From contig NZ_AP024652.1 in the NCBI RefSeq assembly GCF_019977315.1, forward strand, positions 3,286,001-3,350,000: a stretch of DNA of 64,000 nucleotides, written 5' to 3'. Of the stretch, positions 1 through 8,555 are shown piece after piece; the first letter of the stretch is position 1, and each line of letters begins with the position of its first letter. The notes under the pieces are model-generated. The model saw only the letters and a program-made list of their open reading frames with translations, searched no databases and was not told where the DNA came from. Source of the DNA: Arthrobacter sp. StoSoilB22. GTDB lineage: Bacteria; Actinomycetota; Actinomycetes; Actinomycetales; Micrococcaceae. The translations under genes were made by a program, and so were the position numbers.

Positions 1-30
1 CGTCAACCTGACACGAAGAGGTGAAGGCTC

Positions 31-1365
31 GTGACCCGATTCACGCGAAGACAACTCCTGGGCGCAGGCCTGGGAACAGCAGCCATGGGCTTGCTGAGCG
101 GGTGCGCTACTCCAGGAACGCAGTCCGTCAACGCCGCACCAACCATCCCCGCCGCCGGGGAGCCCGTGCGGCTGACCTACTGGGCTTGGCTTAAAGACTT
201 CCAAAACGTCGCTGATGTCTGGAATGCGTCCAATCCCAACATCCAAGTGGATGTGGTGTGGATCCCGGGCGGCAACGCAGGCGGGTACCAGAAGCTGTAC
301 TCAGCCCTGGCCGCTGGCGGCGGACCTGACCTGGCTCAGGTGGAACTACGGTCCATCCCGGAGTTCATGCTGGTGAACGGACTGGTTGACCTGAACCGCT
401 ACGGCGCCAAGGAACACGAACACTTGTACGACCCCACCCTGTGGAAGCAAGTCAGCTACACCGGGGGCGTTTACGGCATCCCCCAGGACGCCGGCCCCAT
501 GGGCATGTTCTACCAGCCCGCCATCCTGGACAAGGTGGGGGGCAGCGCCCCGAAGACCTGGGACGAGTGGGCTGCCTTAGCCGCCGAACTTCGCTCCGTG
601 GACAGTTACTTGGACTGCTTCCCCATCAGCGATGCCTCTCCCTTCGCGTCCTTCGCGGGGCAGGCCGGCGCCCAGTGGCTGCGACCGGAAGAGGATGGCT
701 GGGTCATCAACATGACCGACGACGCCACGCTCAACACCGCGCGTTTCTTCGACAAAGCGATCGACGACGACCTCGTCACCACCGCGTACGGCGCCTTCTC
801 CCCGGGTTGGTTTGCGGCCGCCGGCAAGGGTGGCATTGCCTCCACCGTCACCGGCAGCTGGGGCGATGCTTTGGTGCAGGGCGTCAGTGGCTCCGAAGGT
901 AAGTGGCGCGTCGCGCCGATGCCCACGTGGGGCGACACCGGCTTTGGCTCCAGCTACCTGGGTGGCTCTACGGCGGCGGTGTTGGCCAACAGCAAACACC
1001 CCAAGGAAGCACTCGAGTTTGCGGTGTGGCTGACCACGTCCAAAGAGGGAATCGACGCCGAGATCAAGCACAGCGGCATCGGCTGGTCACCCAACCCCGA
1101 CTTTATTGGCACGGATCGGCAGCAGCCCTCGGCGTTCTTCGGTGGCCAACGCTATAACGAGGAAGTCTTTGTTCCCGCCGCCCAACAGCAGAACCCGGAC
1201 TGGTCCTGGTGGCCGGTGACCCAGCAGTCGTTCAACATCCTCAGCGACGGCTTCCGCAAAAAGGCTTTCGGTACCTCATTGGTCGATTCAATCGCAGCTT
1301 CCGAGCAGCAGATCATCACCGTTTTCAAGAACAAGGGCCTCAGCATTCGGAAGGAAACGGCATGA
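31..1365 (+). CDS. ABC sugar-binding lipoprotein (family 1 extracellular solute-binding protein)
   Basis: Substrate-binding component of a carbohydrate ABC importer, expected to be anchored outside the membrane as a lipoprotein. The N-terminus has a twin arginine pair at residues 6-7 (TRRQLLG), a hydrophobic stretch and a lipobox LLSGC with Cys25, so Tat export followed by lipidation is likely. The mature part has the usual length (444 aa) and Trp/Gly-rich pattern of the maltose/lactose-type binding proteins. The GTG start is supported by a GAGGTGAAGG stretch just upstream. Its stop overlaps the next permease start by 4 bp (ATGA). The downstream GH2 enzyme suggests a beta-galactoside or galacto-oligosaccharide substrate; that is inferred from context. 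The family call is firm, the substrate is not. Confidence 0.88.
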   Translation: MTRFTRRQLLGAGLGTAAMGLLSGCATPGTQSVNAAPTIPAAGEPVRLTYWAWLKDFQNVADVWNASNPNIQVDVVWIPGGNAGGYQKLYSALAAGGGPDLAQVELRSIPEFMLVNGLVDLNRYGAKEHEHLYDPTLWKQVSYTGGVYGIPQDAGPMGMFYQPAILDKVGGSAPKTWDEWAALAAELRSVDSYLDCFPISDASPFASFAGQAGAQWLRPEEDGWVINMTDDATLNTARFFDKAIDDDLVTTAYGAFSPGWFAAAGKGGIASTVTGSWGDALVQGVSGSEGKWRVAPMPTWGDTGFGSSYLGGSTAAVLANSKHPKEALEFAVWLTTSKEGIDAEIKHSGIGWSPNPDFIGTDRQQPSAFFGGQRYNEEVFVPAAQQQNPDWSWWPVTQQSFNILSDGFRKKAFGTSLVDSIAASEQQIITVFKNKGLSIRKETA

Positions 1366-2315
1366 CCACCACCCGCACCGCATCTACAGTGCAGCGCCCC
1401 GCCGCCACGGCACCAAACCGTCCGGGCAAGCGGGCCGGCGCTGCTGCACGCGCCCCTTGGCTTCTGCTGGCTCCGTTCCTGGGGCTCTTTGTCCTCACCT
1501 TCCTGCTGCCCATTGTTGTGGCCATCATGTCCAGCTTTACCAAGGTGACCCGCAGCGGGCTCTTCGGTGAAGCCGGCGTGACCAGTGAGTTCGCCGGCTT
1601 CAGCAATTACGCCCAGGCTCTGGCCGACGGCAGCTTTGTGGCGTCCATTGGCCGAATGCTGCTCTTTGGTATCGTCCAGGTTCCCGTGATGATCGTCCTG
1701 TGCACGGCGTTGGCTCTCATGCTCGAGTCAGCATCGGCAAAGTGGCCTGGCTTCTTCCGTGCCGCCTACTTCCTCCCCTACGGTGTACCGGGCGTCATCG
1801 CCACCATCCTCTGGTCCTTCCTGTACGTGCCCGGGCTCAGCCCGCTGTTTGACGCAGCCAAGATCGTTGGCTTGACTCCCGATTTCCTGGGCGCCAACAG
1901 CGTCCTGTGGTCCATTGCCAACATCGTCACGTGGAGCTACACGGGCTACAACATGCTGATCATCGTGGCGCAGCTCAAGGCCATCCCGGTGGAACTCTAT
2001 GAGGCAGCCAAGGTGGACGGCGCTTCCACGTGGCGTGTTGCCCGGAGCATCCAACTCCCCTTGATCCGCCCCGCACTGATGCTCACCACGGTGTTTTCCA
2101 TCATCGGAACGCTGCAACTGTTCGCTGAAGCGCAGGTCCTCAAGACCGTTGCTCCGGCCATCGACAGCCAATACACGCCCAATCTCAGCGCGTACACCAC
2201 CGCGTTCGCCTACAACGACTACAACGTCGCTGCAGCCCAGTCGGTCATCATCGCCGTGGCCGCATTCGCCCTTTCCTTCGCTTTCCTCGCACTGACGAAC
2301 AGGAAGTCCTCATGA
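1362..2315 (+). CDS. Sugar ABC transporter permease (MalF type)
   Basis: First integral membrane subunit of the sugar importer, 317 aa. The frame stays open further upstream, but the ATG at 1362 overlaps the binding-protein stop as ATGA, the normal coupling in this operon type. A basic, Thr/Ala-rich N-terminus of about 40 residues precedes six predicted membrane segments. The ATPase-coupling EAA loop is visible as EAAKVDGASTWRVARSIQLP in the C-terminal third. It pairs with the second permease, and no ATPase gene lies in this cassette, so a shared ATPase of the MsiK kind elsewhere in the genome is likely (inferred from actinobacterial precedent). Confidence 0.88.
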   Translation: MTTTRTASTVQRPAATAPNRPGKRAGAAARAPWLLLAPFLGLFVLTFLLPIVVAIMSSFTKVTRSGLFGEAGVTSEFAGFSNYAQALADGSFVASIGRMLLFGIVQVPVMIVLCTALALMLESASAKWPGFFRAAYFLPYGVPGVIATILWSFLYVPGLSPLFDAAKIVGLTPDFLGANSVLWSIANIVTWSYTGYNMLIIVAQLKAIPVELYEAAKVDGASTWRVARSIQLPLIRPALMLTTVFSIIGTLQLFAEAQVLKTVAPAIDSQYTPNLSAYTTAFAYNDYNVAAAQSVIIAVAAFALSFAFLALTNRKSS

Positions 2316-3226
2316 CCTCCACAGCAACGAAGCCCGCCACTCCCGCCATCCGCAGCAAGACATCGGCCGGTCCGGACCGTTCGGCCGGACGACGGCGGTC
2401 ATCCACCATCATTGTCACCGCACTTTTGGTGGTGGTGGCCTTGTACTTCCTGATTCCCGTGTATTGGGTGTTCGTGGCCTCCACGAAATCCACGGAAGAC
2501 CTCTTCTCCACCAATGGCTTCTGGTTCGCGCCCACTTTCTCTCTGTGGGAAAACATCGGCCGTGTGGTCAGCTACGACAACGGCATTTTTGGCCGCTGGT
2601 TCCTGAACTCGGCCATCTACGCAGGTGTCGGCGCGCTCCTGGCCACATACTTTGCCGCAGCAGGCGGCTATGCCTTGGCCAAGTACCAGTTCAAGGGACG
2701 CAACCTGGTGTTCGGCACCATCCTTGGCGGCGTCCTGGTTCCGGGTACTGCCACTGCCCTGCCGCTCTTCCTGCTGTTCAGCCAGATGGGCCTGGCCAAC
2801 ACGTACTGGAGCGTCCTGCTGCCCTCCCTGGTTTCACCATTCGGCCTGTTCCTCTGCCGGATCTACGCCCAAGCCACAGTGGATACCTCGCTGATTGAGG
2901 CCGCACGGATCGACGGCGCGGGCGAGCTCCGCATCTTCCACACCATTGGGCTCAAGGTACTGACGCCGGCCTTGGTCACCGTGTTCCTGTTCCAACTGGT
3001 GGGCATCTGGAACAACTACTTCCTGCCTTTGGTCATGCTGTCCGATTCCGAGCTTTACCCCATCACGCTGGGCCTGAACAACTGGTTGAGCCAGGTTGAC
3101 CGTTTGCCCGAATTCTATGAACTGACCACGGGCGGGGTGCTGCTTTCCATCATTCCTCTCAGCATCGCCATGGTTGTCCTGCAGCGCTTCTGGCGCGGCG
3201 GACTGACAGAAGGAGCCGTTAAGTAA
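2312..3226 (+). CDS. Sugar ABC transporter permease (MalG type)
   Basis: Second integral membrane subunit of the importer, 304 aa. It starts 4 bp inside the previous gene and ends with a one-base overlap (TAATG) with the beta-galactosidase, so all four genes are probably translationally coupled. A polar N-terminus of about 35 residues is followed by about six membrane segments. The EAA motif EAARIDGAGELRIFHTIG marks the contact site for the ATPase. Family and role are clear; substrate follows from the neighbouring glycosidase. Confidence 0.88.
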   Translation: MTSTATKPATPAIRSKTSAGPDRSAGRRRSSTIIVTALLVVVALYFLIPVYWVFVASTKSTEDLFSTNGFWFAPTFSLWENIGRVVSYDNGIFGRWFLNSAIYAGVGALLATYFAAAGGYALAKYQFKGRNLVFGTILGGVLVPGTATALPLFLLFSQMGLANTYWSVLLPSLVSPFGLFLCRIYAQATVDTSLIEAARIDGAGELRIFHTIGLKVLTPALVTVFLFQLVGIWNNYFLPLVMLSDSELYPITLGLNNWLSQVDRLPEFYELTTGGVLLSIIPLSIAMVVLQRFWRGGLTEGAVK

Positions 3227-6200
3227 TGACCACGTCATTGGACGCCAGCTACATCACTGACACCGGTCCGGGATCCGGCAAGAGACTCCCTGCCCGTTCC
3301 TGGCTGCACACCGACGCACCCACCATCTCCCTGAACGGGACGTGGCGTTTCCGGCTTCTCCCGGGGGCTCCCGGAACCCCGGGCGGCCGAGGTGTCCTCC
3401 CCGCCGGCGAACCCACTGAAGGCGTCGCCGAGGAAGCCCTGGATGACTCCACCTGGGACCAGATCCCGGTTCCCGCGCACTGGGTCCTGGAAGGCGATGG
3501 CCGTCATGGACGGCCCATCTACACCAACGTCCAGTTTCCTTTCCCTACCGATGCACCCCATGTCCCGGATGAGAACCCCACCGGGGATTACCGCCGAAGC
3601 TTCGAACTGCCCGCCGACTGGAAGGACACCGAACGCCTTGTTCTGAGGTTCGACGGCGTCGAATCCCGTTACAAGGTGTGGCTCAATGGCAGCGAGATCG
3701 GGGTGGGTACCGGCAGCCGGCTCGCCCAGGAATTCGACGTCACCGAGGCAGCACGCCCCGGACAGAACGTCCTTGCTGTGCGGGTCCATCAATGGTCTGC
3801 GTCCAGCTACGTGGAGGACCAGGACCAGTGGTGGATGCCGGGCATCTTCCGCGATGTCACCCTCCAGGCCCGCCCTGCGAAGGGCATCGACGACGTCTGG
3901 CTGCGCACGTCTTATGCCAACAACGCGGGCGTCATCGACCCCGAAATCACGGCTGACAACGCCGCCTACCCGGTGCGGCTGTCCGTACCCGAGCTGGACG
4001 TCGACGTCGTCTGGAACTCCCCTGCCGACGTCACCCCGGTGGCAATTGCCGCCGTCGAGCCCTGGTCCGCAGAGGTTCCGCGCCTCTACAACGCCACCGT
4101 GTCCAGCGATGGGGAAACCATTTCGCTGCGCCTGGGATTCCGGACCGTGGAGATCAAGGGCGACCGGTTCCTGGTGAACGGCAAGCGCGTGGTGTTCCAT
4201 GGCGTCAACAGGCATGAGACCCACCCTGACCGCGGCCGCGTGTTTGACGAGGACTTTGCCCGCCAGGACCTTGCCTTGATGAAGAAGTTCAACGTCAACG
4301 CCATCCGCACCAGCCACTACCCGCCGCATCCCCGCCTGTTGGACATCGCGGACGAGATGGGCTTCTGGGTGATCCTCGAATGCGATCTTGAAACCCACGG
4401 CTTTGAACGGCACGGCTGGGTGGGTAACCCCAGCGATGATCCCGCGTGGCGTGAAGCGTACCTGGACCGCATGGAACGGACCGTGGAGCGGGACAAGAAC
4501 CACCCCTCGATCGTCATGTGGTCCCTGGGCAACGAGTCGGGCAGCGGCTCCAACCTGGCCGCGATGTCCGCATGGACGCATGCCCGGGACACTGGCCGCC
4601 CCGTCCACTACGAAGGCGACTACACCGGCGCTTATACCGACGTCTATTCCCGGATGTACTCCTCCGTGCCGGAAACCGAAGCGATCGGCCGGGACGATTC
4701 CGGCTCGCTGCTCCTGGGATGTTCCGCGGCGGAGTCCGCACGCCAGCGCACCAAACCGTTCATTCTCTGCGAATACGTCCATGCCATGGGCAACGGACCC
4801 GGCGCAATCGACCAGTACGAGGACCTGGTGGACCGCTACCCGCGGCTGCATGGCGGCTTTGTCTGGGAATGGCGGGACCACGGTATCCGCACCACGGACG
4901 CCAACGGCACCGAGTTCTTTGCCTACGGCGGGGACTTCGGCGAGGTGGTCCACGACGGCAACTTTGTGATGGACGGCATGGTCCTCTCCGACTCCACGCC
5001 CAGCCCCGGTCTCTTTGAGTACAAACAGATCGTCGCGCCCCTGCGCCTGGGTTTCAGCACGGAAACGCACGACGGCGGCACGCGTCGCTTCGTTTCCGTC
5101 GCCAACCTGCGGCACACGGCTGATGCGTCCGACGTCGTCCTGCGCTGGCGCACCGAAGTGGACGGCGAGGTGACCGCGTCCGGTGAGCTCGACGTCGTCA
5201 CCTCGGCAGGTGTCCCCCTCCCCGCGGGGAATTCGGCGCTGATTGAGTTGCCGGAGTTCGCATCCATGGACTCGGGAGAGTGCTGGCTGACTGTGGAGTC
5301 GGTCCTTCGCAAGGACACAGCGTGGGCCGAGGCCGGGCACGTGATCTCCGCTGCGCAGCTCCAACTCTCAGACGCTGCGCCGCGTCTGAGCATCCCGCGC
5401 CCTCAGTCTTCGTCCAACCGTGCCGTCCACGGAGTGGCGGGTACGGTTGCGCTGGGGCCCGGGGTCTTTGAAAACGGCCGGCTGGTCTCGCTGGCCGGAC
5501 TGCCGGTGGCCGGGCCGCGCCTGGAATTGTGGCGGGCTCCCACCGATAACGACGCCGGCGCCGGCCGGGGCAGCTACGACCTCGCCGATCCGTGGTTGAA
5601 CAACGGCGACGGCGTTCCGGCCCCGTCATCCGAGAGCATCTGGCGTGCCGCCGGTCTTGAACGGTTGACGGCCAGGGTGGAGAAGGTCTCGGCCACCGGA
5701 TCGGGCGTCTCCGTCCGTACCCGCTACGCTGCAGCCGATGCCGCACATTGGGTCTCTGTGGAGGAGAACTGGCAGCTGTCCGACGGCGAGCTGTGGCTCC
5801 GACTGGACATTGTTCCCAGCTCGGGGTGGGACATCATCTGGCCGAGGGTGGGGGTCCGCTTTGACCTGCCCGGATCAGTGGATGGTGCGTCGTGGTTCGG
5901 CGCCGGCCCCCGTGAGTCATACCCGGACAGCATGCATGCAACGCTTGTGGGCCGCTACTCGGCAGGCATCGACGAGCTTTCGGTGAAATACGCCAAACCG
6001 CAGGAAACGGGACACCGGAGTGCGGTTCGCACGCTGGACCTGCAGAACTCCGGAGAACCCTGGCTGGGGTTCAGCGCTATCCCTGATTCCCGTGGGCGCA
6101 TGCCCGGTTTCACACTCTCACGGCACACGGCGCAGGAGATTTCCGCCGCAGCCCACCCGCACGAGTTGCCGGCAAGCAAGGGCAGCTACTTGTACCTCGA

Positions 6201-6312
6201 TGCCGCCCAGCACGGGCTCGGGTCCAGGGCGTGCGGTCCGGACGTCTGGCCGGACCACGCGCTGCGTCCGGAAGCACGGACGCTGACGTTCCGGATCATC
6301 GAAGCGGGCTAG
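3226..6312 (+). CDS. lacZ: Beta-galactosidase, glycoside hydrolase family 2
   Basis: Hydrolyses terminal beta-D-galactosyl linkages, probably in the cytoplasm because no signal peptide is present. At 1028 aa it is close to E. coli LacZ (1023 aa) and carries its domain order: sugar-binding jelly roll, Ig-like domain, TIM barrel, second Ig-like domain and C-terminal beta-sandwich (small-chain region). The acid/base glutamate is Glu437 in WSLGNESGSGSN and the nucleophile is Glu516 in ILCEYVHAMGNGPG. The motif VNRHETHPDRGRV is also typical of LacZ. It is the last gene of the sugar-import cassette, so imported galactosides are probably split inside the cell. A large frame of 709 codons runs antisense to it and is a composition artefact. 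Confidence 0.93.
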   Translation: MTTSLDASYITDTGPGSGKRLPARSWLHTDAPTISLNGTWRFRLLPGAPGTPGGRGVLPAGEPTEGVAEEALDDSTWDQIPVPAHWVLEGDGRHGRPIYTNVQFPFPTDAPHVPDENPTGDYRRSFELPADWKDTERLVLRFDGVESRYKVWLNGSEIGVGTGSRLAQEFDVTEAARPGQNVLAVRVHQWSASSYVEDQDQWWMPGIFRDVTLQARPAKGIDDVWLRTSYANNAGVIDPEITADNAAYPVRLSVPELDVDVVWNSPADVTPVAIAAVEPWSAEVPRLYNATVSSDGETISLRLGFRTVEIKGDRFLVNGKRVVFHGVNRHETHPDRGRVFDEDFARQDLALMKKFNVNAIRTSHYPPHPRLLDIADEMGFWVILECDLETHGFERHGWVGNPSDDPAWREAYLDRMERTVERDKNHPSIVMWSLGNESGSGSNLAAMSAWTHARDTGRPVHYEGDYTGAYTDVYSRMYSSVPETEAIGRDDSGSLLLGCSAAESARQRTKPFILCEYVHAMGNGPGAIDQYEDLVDRYPRLHGGFVWEWRDHGIRTTDANGTEFFAYGGDFGEVVHDGNFVMDGMVLSDSTPSPGLFEYKQIVAPLRLGFSTETHDGGTRRFVSVANLRHTADASDVVLRWRTEVDGEVTASGELDVVTSAGVPLPAGNSALIELPEFASMDSGECWLTVESVLRKDTAWAEAGHVISAAQLQLSDAAPRLSIPRPQSSSNRAVHGVAGTVALGPGVFENGRLVSLAGLPVAGPRLELWRAPTDNDAGAGRGSYDLADPWLNNGDGVPAPSSESIWRAAGLERLTARVEKVSATGSGVSVRTRYAAADAAHWVSVEENWQLSDGELWLRLDIVPSSGWDIIWPRVGVRFDLPGSVDGASWFGAGPRESYPDSMHATLVGRYSAGIDELSVKYAKPQETGHRSAVRTLDLQNSGEPWLGFSAIPDSRGRMPGFTLSRHTAQEISAAAHPHELPASKGSYLYLDAAQHGLGSRACGPDVWPDHALRPEARTLTFRIIEAG

Positions 6313-6320
6313 ATCCCCCC

Positions 6321-6381
6321 GTGGTGGGGCCCGCTCTGCATGCTTCCGGGCACGAATAGCGCGCAGAGCGGGCCCAGCAAC
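6321..6381. repeat. GC-rich palindromic element, family 2, copy 1
   Basis: Inverted repeat of 61 bp in the space between the convergent lacZ and MFS genes. The core arm GGGCCCGCTCTGC at 6327-6339 pairs perfectly with 6363-6375. The right outer arm continues as AGCAAC, matching the outer arm of copy 2. It probably also works as a two-way transcription terminator, although there is no long U-tract on either side. Confidence 0.65.
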
Positions 6382-6393
6382 ACCACCCCCGTG

Positions 6394-6456
6394 CGTTGCG
6401 GGGCCCGTTTTGCGCGATTCGACGCGGGAATACCACGCAGAGCGGGCCCCGCAACG
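6394..6456. repeat. GC-rich palindromic element, family 2, copy 2
   Basis: A second 63-bp inverted repeat follows copy 1 after 12 bases. The arm CGTTGCGGGGCCCG at 6394-6407 pairs perfectly with 6443-6456. The right half contains CGCAGAGCGGGCCC, the same core as in copy 1. A diverged copy of equal length lies at 24032-24094. Confidence 0.65.
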
Positions 6457-6470
6457 AAAGGGCAGGGGTG

Positions 6471-7877
6471 TCAGGCGACCGCCACGGGCTCCTTCTTAGC
6501 TGCATCCTTGCGGATGGTGGCACTAATGACAGCGGCCACCGTGCACATGGCGGCTGCGCCCAGCCAGGCGTAGTTGTAGTGCCCGGTGGCATCGCGGATG
6601 AACCCGGCCAGGAGTGCCGCAACGGCAGCCCCGAGCTGGTGGGCTGCGAACACCCAGCCGAACACCACAGACCCGTCGGCACCGAAAACCGAGCGGCAAA
6701 TAGCGGCGGTGGGAGGCACGGTGGCTACCCAATCGAGCCCGTAGACCACCACGAAGATAATCATGCTCGGCTCAACCGACGAGCCCAGAAGCAGCGGCAA
6801 CACCAGCAGACCGATCCCCCGGAACTGGTAATACACAGCCAGCAGCACTTTGGGGTTGAAGCGGTCCGTCAACCATCCGGACGCGATGGTCCCCACGATG
6901 TCGAAGATCCCGACGACGGCCAGCAAACCCGCCGCTGTGGTTTCAGGCATGCCGTGATCGTGTGCGGACGGAATGAAGTGCGTGCCGATCAGTCCATTGG
7001 TGGTAGCCCCACAGATCGCGAATCCCGCTGCCAATGCCCAAAACGTCCGGACCTTACTCGCGCGTTTGAGGACCTGCAGTGCACGAATCGCGGCGTTGGG
7101 AGAATCCCCTGCCCCCGGCACAGCAACCACAGCGGCGGGCTTGCCAAACGTCGCAGCGGTTGTTCCGGCGTCGGCGGCTGTAGCCTCAGGTTTCTCGGCG
7201 GCAGCTTCAGCCGAACCGTACGGCAACACCCCGACGTCGGCAGGTGAGTTCCGCAGCCAGCGCAGCACCAGCGGGACTACTGCGAGCGCACCTGCCGCGA
7301 TGAGCAAGGATGCACCGCGCCAGCCAGGGTTTTGGGCAAGGGCCGCGATAAAGGGCAGGAATACCAACTGGCCGGCTGCACTACCGGCCGTCAGGATTCC
7401 GATCACCAGGCCACGGCTTTTGGCGAACCAGGTGTTGGCGATGGTGGCGGCGAAGACAAGGGCCATGGAACCGGTGCCCAGTCCGATCAGCAGGCCCCAC
7501 GTGAGCAGGATCTGCCAGGACTGGTTGACGAAGACCGTCAGGGCGGAGCCGAGCCCGATGAGGCAGAGAGCCAGCGAGGTGACCTTCCGGATACCGAAGC
7601 GCTCCATCAGGGCCGCGGCGAACGGAGCCGTCAAGCCGAACAGGACCAGGTTGATGCTTACGGCCAGGGACAGGACCGTGGTGGACCAGCCGAATTCCTC
7701 CTGCAGCGGGACCATGAGGACGCCGGGCGCCGCACGGAATCCGGCGGCTCCAACCAGCGCCAGGAAGGCAACCGCTGCAACGATCCAGGCGGGGTGGAGG
7801 CGTCGGCGCCTGCCCGCCTTTCCCGTGGGGGTCCGTGTTTCTTCGGGCGGGGTCCCTGTGACGTCGGGAGCGGTCAT
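6471..7877 (-). CDS. MFS transporter
   Basis: Major facilitator superfamily permease of 468 aa with about twelve membrane segments. A long Ala/Pro-rich cytoplasmic loop sits in the middle (around residues 215-260) between the two six-helix halves. The layout (basic N-terminus, sequence around GTHFIPSAHDHGMPETTAAG, charged C-terminus) resembles monocarboxylate/oxalate-formate-type transporters, but the substrate cannot be named from sequence. Its start codon overlaps the stop of the upstream HxlR-type regulator by 4 bp, so the two genes form one unit and the regulator probably controls the transporter. Convergent with lacZ across the palindromes at 6321-6456. Confidence 0.8.
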   Translation of the reverse strand: MTAPDVTGTPPEETRTPTGKAGRRRRLHPAWIVAAVAFLALVGAAGFRAAPGVLMVPLQEEFGWSTTVLSLAVSINLVLFGLTAPFAAALMERFGIRKVTSLALCLIGLGSALTVFVNQSWQILLTWGLLIGLGTGSMALVFAATIANTWFAKSRGLVIGILTAGSAAGQLVFLPFIAALAQNPGWRGASLLIAAGALAVVPLVLRWLRNSPADVGVLPYGSAEAAAEKPEATAADAGTTAATFGKPAAVVAVPGAGDSPNAAIRALQVLKRASKVRTFWALAAGFAICGATTNGLIGTHFIPSAHDHGMPETTAAGLLAVVGIFDIVGTIASGWLTDRFNPKVLLAVYYQFRGIGLLVLPLLLGSSVEPSMIIFVVVYGLDWVATVPPTAAICRSVFGADGSVVFGWVFAAHQLGAAVAALLAGFIRDATGHYNYAWLGAAAMCTVAAVISATIRKDAAKKEPVAVA

Positions 7878-8425
7878 GCGGGGATCTCCGTACCAAGGGA
7901 AGCGGCAGTTCGCGTTTCAGCTGTGTTTCGGGTTTCAAGGGGTGCGACGGCGAGCGGAAGTGGATGGTCACTGCGTTTGAAGCTGTGCCAGCTGGTGTTG
8001 GCTGCGGTCAGCCGGGCGCCACAGCTGGTGCAGGTATCGGCGGACATGGTGGCTTGACCGCAGTCAGTGTGGATGACCTTCATGTGGGACACCTCGTTGG
8101 GAGCGTCCAGGTGTTTCTCAGCCCAGATGATGATGGCGTTGAGCACGGGAAGCGTGTCCTCTCCCTTGGGGGTGAGGACGTATTCCTGCCGTGTGCGGGC
8201 GCCGTCCTGATAGGGGCGTTGGGCGAGCAGCCCAGCGTCCAGAAGCCATCCCAGGCGTTTACTGAGGACGTTGTCGGCTACTTCGAGGCGTTGCTTGATC
8301 GCATCGAAGCGGCCGTTGCCGAAGAAGATCTCGCGGAGGACCAGGCTCCCCCAGGGGTCGCCGAGGACATCCAACCCACGGGCAAGGCTGCACGTGCGCG
8401 CAGACCAGTCAGAACGAAGAGGCAT
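7874..8425 (-). CDS. HxlR-type winged-helix regulator with C-terminal zinc-ribbon-like tail
   Basis: DNA-binding regulator of 183 aa. The N-terminal 100 residues show the HxlR signature: CSLARGLDVLGDPWGSLVLR, then FDAIKQRLEVADNVLSKRL and a wing ending YVLTPKGEDTLPVL. The C-terminal part holds CG, CTSCG cysteines that look like a small zinc ribbon, seen in some actinobacterial HxlR proteins. The frame extends two codons further to a GTG, but I chose the ATG at 8425 because a TAATTT box lies exactly 7 bases upstream, fitting a leaderless transcript. Coupled to the MFS gene by a 4-bp overlap, which is its likely target. Confidence 0.8.
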   Translation of the reverse strand: MPLRSDWSARTCSLARGLDVLGDPWGSLVLREIFFGNGRFDAIKQRLEVADNVLSKRLGWLLDAGLLAQRPYQDGARTRQEYVLTPKGEDTLPVLNAIIIWAEKHLDAPNEVSHMKVIHTDCGQATMSADTCTSCGARLTAANTSWHSFKRSDHPLPLAVAPLETRNTAETRTAASLGTEIPA

Positions 8426-8481
8426 GCGCACAAAATTAGCTGACTTCGCTAAAGAAAGCTAGGTGTTGCGCAGGCGAAAAG

Positions 8482-8533
8482 ATCCGGCTCTTGTTCCTCA
8501 CTTCCCCGGTGAGAGTGCGAACAAGAGCCGGAT
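8482..8533 (-). terminator. Hairpin behind metB
   Basis: Perfect 15-bp inverted repeat (8482-8496 with 8519-8533, arm ATCCGGCTCTTGTTC) with a 22-base loop that itself can fold as CTCAC/GTGAG. It sits 22 bases behind the metB stop and just upstream of the HxlR promoter, so it probably ends the metB transcript. The arm and the CTCAC in its loop resemble the hairpin at 59011-59075. Confidence 0.6.
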
Positions 8534-8555
8534 TCGAAGGACGGGCAGCGAAGGA

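Noticed and set aside
3235..5364. Long minus-strand frame (709 codons) across the beta-galactosidase gene
   Set aside because: It is fully antisense to an intact GH2 gene with catalytic residues and has no recognisable protein motif. Long antisense frames arise from strong G/C preference at third positions.
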